A stretch of 50,734 nt of DNA from Candidatus Altimarinota bacterium. GTDB taxonomy: Bacteria; Patescibacteriota; Gracilibacteria; JANQMV01. Shown here in pieces: positions 46,788-50,734 of the stretch. Numbering within the stretch: the stretch's first letter is position 1; each line of letters begins with the position of its first letter. The stretch is from contig JANQMV010000048.1 of the NCBI GenBank assembly GCA_028279865.1, forward strand, positions 1 through 50,734, given 5' to 3'. The notes under the pieces are model-generated. The model did no database searches. It was given only the letters and a program-made list of their open reading frames with translations, and was not told the origin of the DNA. The translations under genes and the position numbers were made by a program.

Positions 46788-49064
46788 TTAAAAATCATCC
46801 TGCTCAGCAACAATTTGCATAAAATCATAAAGCAAGTCGGCAAACTCTCCCTTGCTTAAGATCGTTTCAAAATTAGAGCCTCCTCCAATTAGCCCCAGAC
46901 TTCTGCCTTTGTAAATATATGGAACGTACCATTTGATTCGCTCACGATAAGGAGGATTCCAAACCGGAATCTCAAAAGTCTCGCACAAAATCTTCAGAGC
47001 TTCAGCCAAAGTAATGCCTCTCTCGGGAAGAAAGAACTCTCCTAGAGCAATAATATCTTGATCCACGGCATAATTTACTAATTTTCCATAATTTTGCTGA
47101 TCCAAATCTTTAAAAACACTTTCTGCTTCAGATTCTTCTATTGCATCTTTGGTTTTTTTAAGATTCCGTTCTTTTTCCACAAAAATTTTCGCATTGAGAA
47201 CAGCTTCAAGCGAATCAATACGTGTCATTTCATTTTCCGGATAAAAATACTTATTCTGCTTTTTCAAGATCTCTTTGTCTACGAGCACACTAATTTGCTT
47301 TTCATAAAGATGATATTTGATATCGCCAAAAAGTTCTTGAAAAGCCGGAAGCGAGTATTCCCCTTTTTTGTCTTCGTTTTCAAAACCTAAATATTGAAAT
47401 GTTTTGAGTGTTTCAATCACTTCATTGATATTTTTTTCGTATGCACCTTCCAAGTCATCGTAAATAAAACGAAAATATTTCTTACCGTTTAAAGCAACCA
47501 GACTCGTTCTTTTACGAGTTTGATTAAAGTCATCTCCTTGATAACTATACGTATACGCATAACCTTCTAAACCATCAAGTACAATATCTTCATGGCGATT
47601 GATGAGTTTAAAATTGGGATTACTATAACGTTTTTGCTTAATATCAGCTTTAGCAAGCTCTTCTATACTTAGATCAAGAGAATCTTTTTCCAAGTGCTCT
47701 TCCTTTAATTGGAAAATTTGCTCAAATGATTCCGGATTATAAATATTCACAATAACTTCTTCCTCTTGACTATCCCACACCGGAGCAATATAAAAATCTC
47801 CACCAGCGCTCAAGCGTACAGCCGGTTTAGTTTGAGAAAAATGTCTTTGATAAGGCTCGGTATTATTTTCAATTTCCTTAAACATCAGTGTTTCTAAAAG
47901 AGCTTCTATTTCAACTTGAGTCTCTTCAAAATCAGTTAAAGAAAGTTGATAACTATAGCTTAAAAGGACATTTTCAAATGTAAAAATGACATAGTAATTT
48001 CTGTAATTTACAAAATCATACGTAATCTGAATTGCTTCTTGCCCATAGAGTTCAATTGACTCGCGTTCGTAGTTTGTGTAATAGGTTTTGTACTTTTCGA
48101 TTCTTTCAAGGAGATAATCTAAAAATTCTTCGGTAATTTCATAGGGCAAAATCTCAGCACTAAGCTGTAAACTCAAGTCTTCTCCCTTTACTTGTTTGCT
48201 TAACAATAAGTTTGTGTCGTTAAGAAAGGCTATTTCCCATTCATTTGGCACAGCAATTTCATAAAAAGGAAAAATATCTGAAGAGTATTTTTCTGTATTC
48301 TCGGTCTGGTATTTTTTCTCTAAAAGTTTGTTGAGTAAATTTACCGCTGTAACATCTTGCTTTGCTTCTTTTGAAATATTATCAGTTATCCATTTTTCAA
48401 CTTCCTCCAAAGGAATGATATAGCCCAAAGTACTTATGTTTGATCGAATATAAGAAGGCACTCCAATGAATCGACCTTGTGAATCTTTGGCGGTACCACC
48501 CGAATTACCAACACTAATCGTCGCATCTGTTTTGAGGTGCGTAATAGACTCTCTCTCTTCATAACCACTCACTTGCCCTTCGGTGCTTGTGAGAGTTTTT
48601 CCTCCAATCCCGGGAAAACCATCTACCACGACCTTTTCTCCAATTGAAGGTAAAGAATTATCTTGGTAATTTAAATAAGGAAAATCAGGAATATCATTCC
48701 CGAAAACGTCTTTTGGATTAATTTTCAAAATCGCCATATCGGTACTTTTCTCTTTGGCAACCAATGCTGCTGTGTAGAGGCAGTCAGGTTTTTCTTGCGT
48801 GTCGCTCACTGTGCAAACCGCAAAAGCTTCATAGGGCTCATCATTAAAATCAATTACCACATGATTATTCGTCAGAATCAGCCCATCTTTTGAAATCAGT
48901 GTTCCTGAGGCAAGAGATTTTTCAATAACATGATTATTTGCAGTTAGGTTAAAAGAAATAATTTTCACCGTTTCAGAAATAATCGTGTCTCTTTGTGCAA
49001 AAGAAGTTGGTAAGCTTAACTTAGTCAGACAAATAACTAGAAAAAAAATGGCTGTTTTTCGCAT
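46788..49064 (-). CDS. Secreted trypsin-like serine protease with a probable SLH-like C-terminus
   Basis: The ATG at 49064 is preferred over one 17 codons upstream because a signal peptide starts there (cleavage near SFA-Q, residue 23). The 758-residue protein has an HtrA/DegP-like protease domain with the triad His68 (LTNNHVV), Asp109 (STDMAIL) and Ser188 (VGNSGG). No PDZ domain is evident. Residues about 260-600 are a strand-rich region without a clear family. The last 170 residues (AVDQDIIALG-FLPERGITLAEAL, GEFADLLYDF) look like surface-layer homology repeats that would bind the cell wall. It may process surface proteins. The protease part is firm and the tail is tentative. Confidence 0.83.
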   Translation of the reverse strand: MRKTAIFFLVICLTKLSLPTSFAQRDTIISETVKIISFNLTANNHVIEKSLASGTLISKDGLILTNNHVVIDFNDEPYEAFAVCTVSDTQEKPDCLYTAALVAKEKSTDMAILKINPKDVFGNDIPDFPYLNYQDNSLPSIGEKVVVDGFPGIGGKTLTSTEGQVSGYEERESITHLKTDATISVGNSGGTAKDSQGRFIGVPSYIRSNISTLGYIIPLEEVEKWITDNISKEAKQDVTAVNLLNKLLEKKYQTENTEKYSSDIFPFYEIAVPNEWEIAFLNDTNLLLSKQVKGEDLSLQLSAEILPYEITEEFLDYLLERIEKYKTYYTNYERESIELYGQEAIQITYDFVNYRNYYVIFTFENVLLSYSYQLSLTDFEETQVEIEALLETLMFKEIENNTEPYQRHFSQTKPAVRLSAGGDFYIAPVWDSQEEEVIVNIYNPESFEQIFQLKEEHLEKDSLDLSIEELAKADIKQKRYSNPNFKLINRHEDIVLDGLEGYAYTYSYQGDDFNQTRKRTSLVALNGKKYFRFIYDDLEGAYEKNINEVIETLKTFQYLGFENEDKKGEYSLPAFQELFGDIKYHLYEKQISVLVDKEILKKQNKYFYPENEMTRIDSLEAVLNAKIFVEKERNLKKTKDAIEESEAESVFKDLDQQNYGKLVNYAVDQDIIALGEFFLPERGITLAEALKILCETFEIPVWNPPYRERIKWYVPYIYKGRSLGLIGGGSNFETILSKGEFADLLYDFMQIVAEQDDF

Positions 49065-49109
49065 ATTTTTTTGGGTTATTGTTTTAGTAATATAATTAAT
49101 AAAAATCTT

Positions 49110-49186
49110 CGTCATCCTGAGCGGAACTTATTGTGAAGATTACTCTGACTTTTGTGCAAGTTACCCGTCCCGCATTGCAGGAGTGA
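49110..49186. repeat. Degenerate copy of the 'CATCCTGAGCG' repeat family
   Basis: CGTCATCCTGAGCGG at the left end equals the left end of the element at 50376. The right end is decayed. It fills the gap between the protease and rmuC genes. Confidence 0.45.
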
Positions 49187-49190
49187 CTGC

Positions 49191-50288
49191 CTATTCTGCT
49201 TTCGGTCTCTCCAAACTTGGTAAATCAACATCAATCTTTTTTTTACCTTCAGTAATCTTAATTACATCTTTATCAATTTTGTTAAACTCTTTACTGGCAT
49301 TTGTATAAGCATTCACTGTTGTTCCCAAATGGTTACCCAGCTTGCGTAAATTATCTTGGTAAGCATTTAAATGATTCGCCAAAACGCCAACCCTTTTTTT
49401 GATCTCAACAGCGTCTTTTTCTATCTTTAAGGCATTTAAAGCATGAAGGACTGTTTGTAAATATGCAAAAAATGTCATCGGAGAAACAATAATCACATGC
49501 TTTGTAAAAGCATATTCAATCAAATCTTTTGAATTCACTTCCATTGCACCGATTTTGTGATTTAAGAGGTTATAGAATAATCCATCTGCAGGAATAAACA
49601 TAAAGGCAAAATCCGTAGTACCTTCATCAGGGCGCACATATTTACTTGTTTCATCAATCCTCTTTTTCAGATCGGACTTAAATGTTTTTTCTAACGTTTG
49701 CCTTTCCGTGTCATTGGTTGACTCCATCATTCTATTGTAATTCTCCAGCGTAAACTTGGCATCAATCGGAATCACCATATCTTTGACAAAAATTGCCGCA
49801 TCTACGATTTCTCCGTTTTTAAATCCATACTGCATTTTAAACTGACCCGGTGCCAAATAATTCGAAAGCATGTTTTCCAAGAAAAACTCTCCCAAAACTC
49901 CACGCTGTTTTGGATTTTTGAGAATATTTTCGAGGCTGCGCATTTGTTCTGTAAAACCTAAAACCTGCTTATTTGTTTCGCCAATTTTGGTTAAAGCTTC
50001 TGCGACACTTTTACTCCTTTCTCCCATGTCATTAACCATTTTTGAGGTCGAGGCAAATTGTTTCTGCAAGCTTTCATTTAGTGTTTGGTTACTCTTGCCA
50101 AGTTGTTCATTCACTGTTTTGCCAAGTTCATTTGTTCCTTTTTGAATTTCGAATAAATGCTCTTGAAGCATTTTGAGTGACTGATCGTCTTGTTTGTTCG
50201 CCTTTAACTCATCAAATTTTGTTTTGATAAAATAAAGAACAGCAGCAAAACCGGCAATAATAAGGATTACGTAAAAAAAATCGTTCAC
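49191..50288 (-). CDS. rmuC: DNA recombination protein RmuC
   Basis: The 365-residue protein has one N-terminal membrane segment (FFYVILIIAGFAAVLYFI). A long coiled coil (about 25-125) and the RmuC nuclease-like domain follow: GVLGEFFLENML, IPIDAKFTLENY, DFAFMFIPADGLFYNLL and VIIVSPMTFFAYLQTV. RmuC limits inversions and is thought to process DNA structures. It ends in TAG. Confidence 0.95.
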   Translation of the reverse strand: MNDFFYVILIIAGFAAVLYFIKTKFDELKANKQDDQSLKMLQEHLFEIQKGTNELGKTVNEQLGKSNQTLNESLQKQFASTSKMVNDMGERSKSVAEALTKIGETNKQVLGFTEQMRSLENILKNPKQRGVLGEFFLENMLSNYLAPGQFKMQYGFKNGEIVDAAIFVKDMVIPIDAKFTLENYNRMMESTNDTERQTLEKTFKSDLKKRIDETSKYVRPDEGTTDFAFMFIPADGLFYNLLNHKIGAMEVNSKDLIEYAFTKHVIIVSPMTFFAYLQTVLHALNALKIEKDAVEIKKRVGVLANHLNAYQDNLRKLGNHLGTTVNAYTNASKEFNKIDKDVIKITEGKKKIDVDLPSLERPKAE

Positions 50289-50375
50289 AGCTTTTGGGAT
50301 TTAAAGGATTTTTAGTAAGCTTAAATATTCTAAAGATTTTCAAATTTTTCGCAATTAAAAATAAAGACCAGTTGC

Positions 50376-50487
50376 CGTCATCCTGAGCGGAGCTTACGTA
50401 GTCGAAGGATCTTTCGGAAGTTTTGTTATGACTTATTCCTTCGAGAGATCCTTCGACTGCATAATATTTATTTCGCTCAGGATGACG
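50376..50487. repeat. Palindromic MITE-like element with 14-bp terminal inverted repeats
   Basis: CGTCATCCTGAGCG (50376-50389) and CGCTCAGGATGACG (50474-50487) are perfect inverted ends. Inside, TCGAAGGATCT and AGATCCTTCGA form a second pair. It has no coding capacity and is the best copy of its family here. Confidence 0.75.
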
Positions 50488-50646
50488 ATCTTTCATCACT
50501 CTCTAGTACTTTAAGATGCCGACAAAAAAAACAAAAAAACATCCAGCACCAAACATCTAACACCAACTTTCCTAAACAATAAAAACACCACTTTTACCCT
50601 ACAGAATAAGACAAAGTCGCATTCTCACCCCTCAGAATTTTGCGTC

Positions 50647-50680
50647 AAAAAACCCTCGGCATTTCTGCAGGGCTTTTTGG
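50647..50680. terminator. Terminator-like hairpin
   Basis: AAAAAACCCT and AGGGCTTTTT form a stem with inner GC/GC pairs and A- and T-runs on the flanks. The gene it serves lies outside the window. Confidence 0.55.
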
Positions 50681-50734
50681 TTTTTGTTTTCGGTATTTGT
50701 TAACTAAATCTTTAGAAACTCTAAATTAATCGAG

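Larger units (their letters stand above)
50289..50734. other. Intergenic end of the window without a recognisable gene
   Basis: The stretch holds the palindromic element 50376-50487 and a terminator-like hairpin at 50647-50680. A short open frame across the palindrome has no protein features and is not called. Confidence 0.6.

Noticed and set aside
50212-50499. A 95-residue minus-strand open frame
   Set aside because: It runs across the palindromic element and the rmuC start and has no family features.

Overview
The window reads as one contig from an AT-rich bacterium of the Candidate Phyla Radiation that has reassigned UGA from stop to glycine (code 25), which points to the Gracilibacteria/Absconditabacteria side of the tree. 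Three facts support this. None of the 27 intact ordinary genes ends in TGA; all stop at TAA or TAG. Three minus-strand reading frames (<1-4362, 13617-20540, 44024-44854) are broken only by TGA, never by TAA or TAG. The TGAs fall where glycine is expected, for example in a LamG 'YID-G-VL' strand and in the acetyl-CoA loop 'QGQ-G-IGT' of an acetyltransferase. Clear Shine-Dalgarno sequences are rare and most starts follow A/T-rich leaders. DUF4012, DUF4173 and DKNYY-type proteins also fit a CPR-type organism. The lineage call is an inference.

The most striking feature is how unevenly UGA is used. I count 23, 29 and 8 in-frame TGAs in the three UGA-using genes (about 4,040 codons), and none in about 11,150 codons of the other 27 genes.

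Layout. 1-4362: C-terminally cut giant surface protein with phage-tail-fibre-like and LamG domains. 4542-8114: secreted cell-wall hydrolase joining a PGRP-type amidase to a SpoIID domain. 8260-13545: HD-GYP-like protein, queuosine-precursor transporter, ferritin, ECF sigma factor with membrane partner, and a small secreted repeat protein. 13617-20540: second giant LamG protein (2307 aa). 20706-26934: solute-binding lipoprotein, O-antigen-ligase-like protein, U32 RNA-modification protein, DUF4173 membrane protein. 27052-31222: HD protein, DKNYY lipoprotein, DUF4012 protein. 31553-38207: aldo/keto reductase, rlmN, queH, uvrB, MFS-type transporter. 38213-43809: broken REP-associated transposase and three MEP-pathway genes (dxr, a fused ispD-ispF, ispE) with a Cys-rich orphan and a uridine-kinase-like gene between them. 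44024-50288: UGA-using acetyltransferase, recJ, a serine protease with a probable SLH-like tail, rmuC.

How the parts work together. The two giant proteins, the wall hydrolase, the protease and the lipoproteins make up a large envelope toolkit. The two giant genes share promoter hexamers (TTGCAA-17-TAAAAT). dxr, ispDF and ispE cover four of the MEP isoprenoid steps. The yhhQ-type transporter, queH, the U32 protein and rlmN concern tRNA or rRNA modification. uvrB, recJ and rmuC are DNA repair genes. Small palindromic repeats fill many gaps, and in three places repeat-like sequence lies inside reading frames. No tRNA, rRNA, CRISPR array or prophage was recognised.
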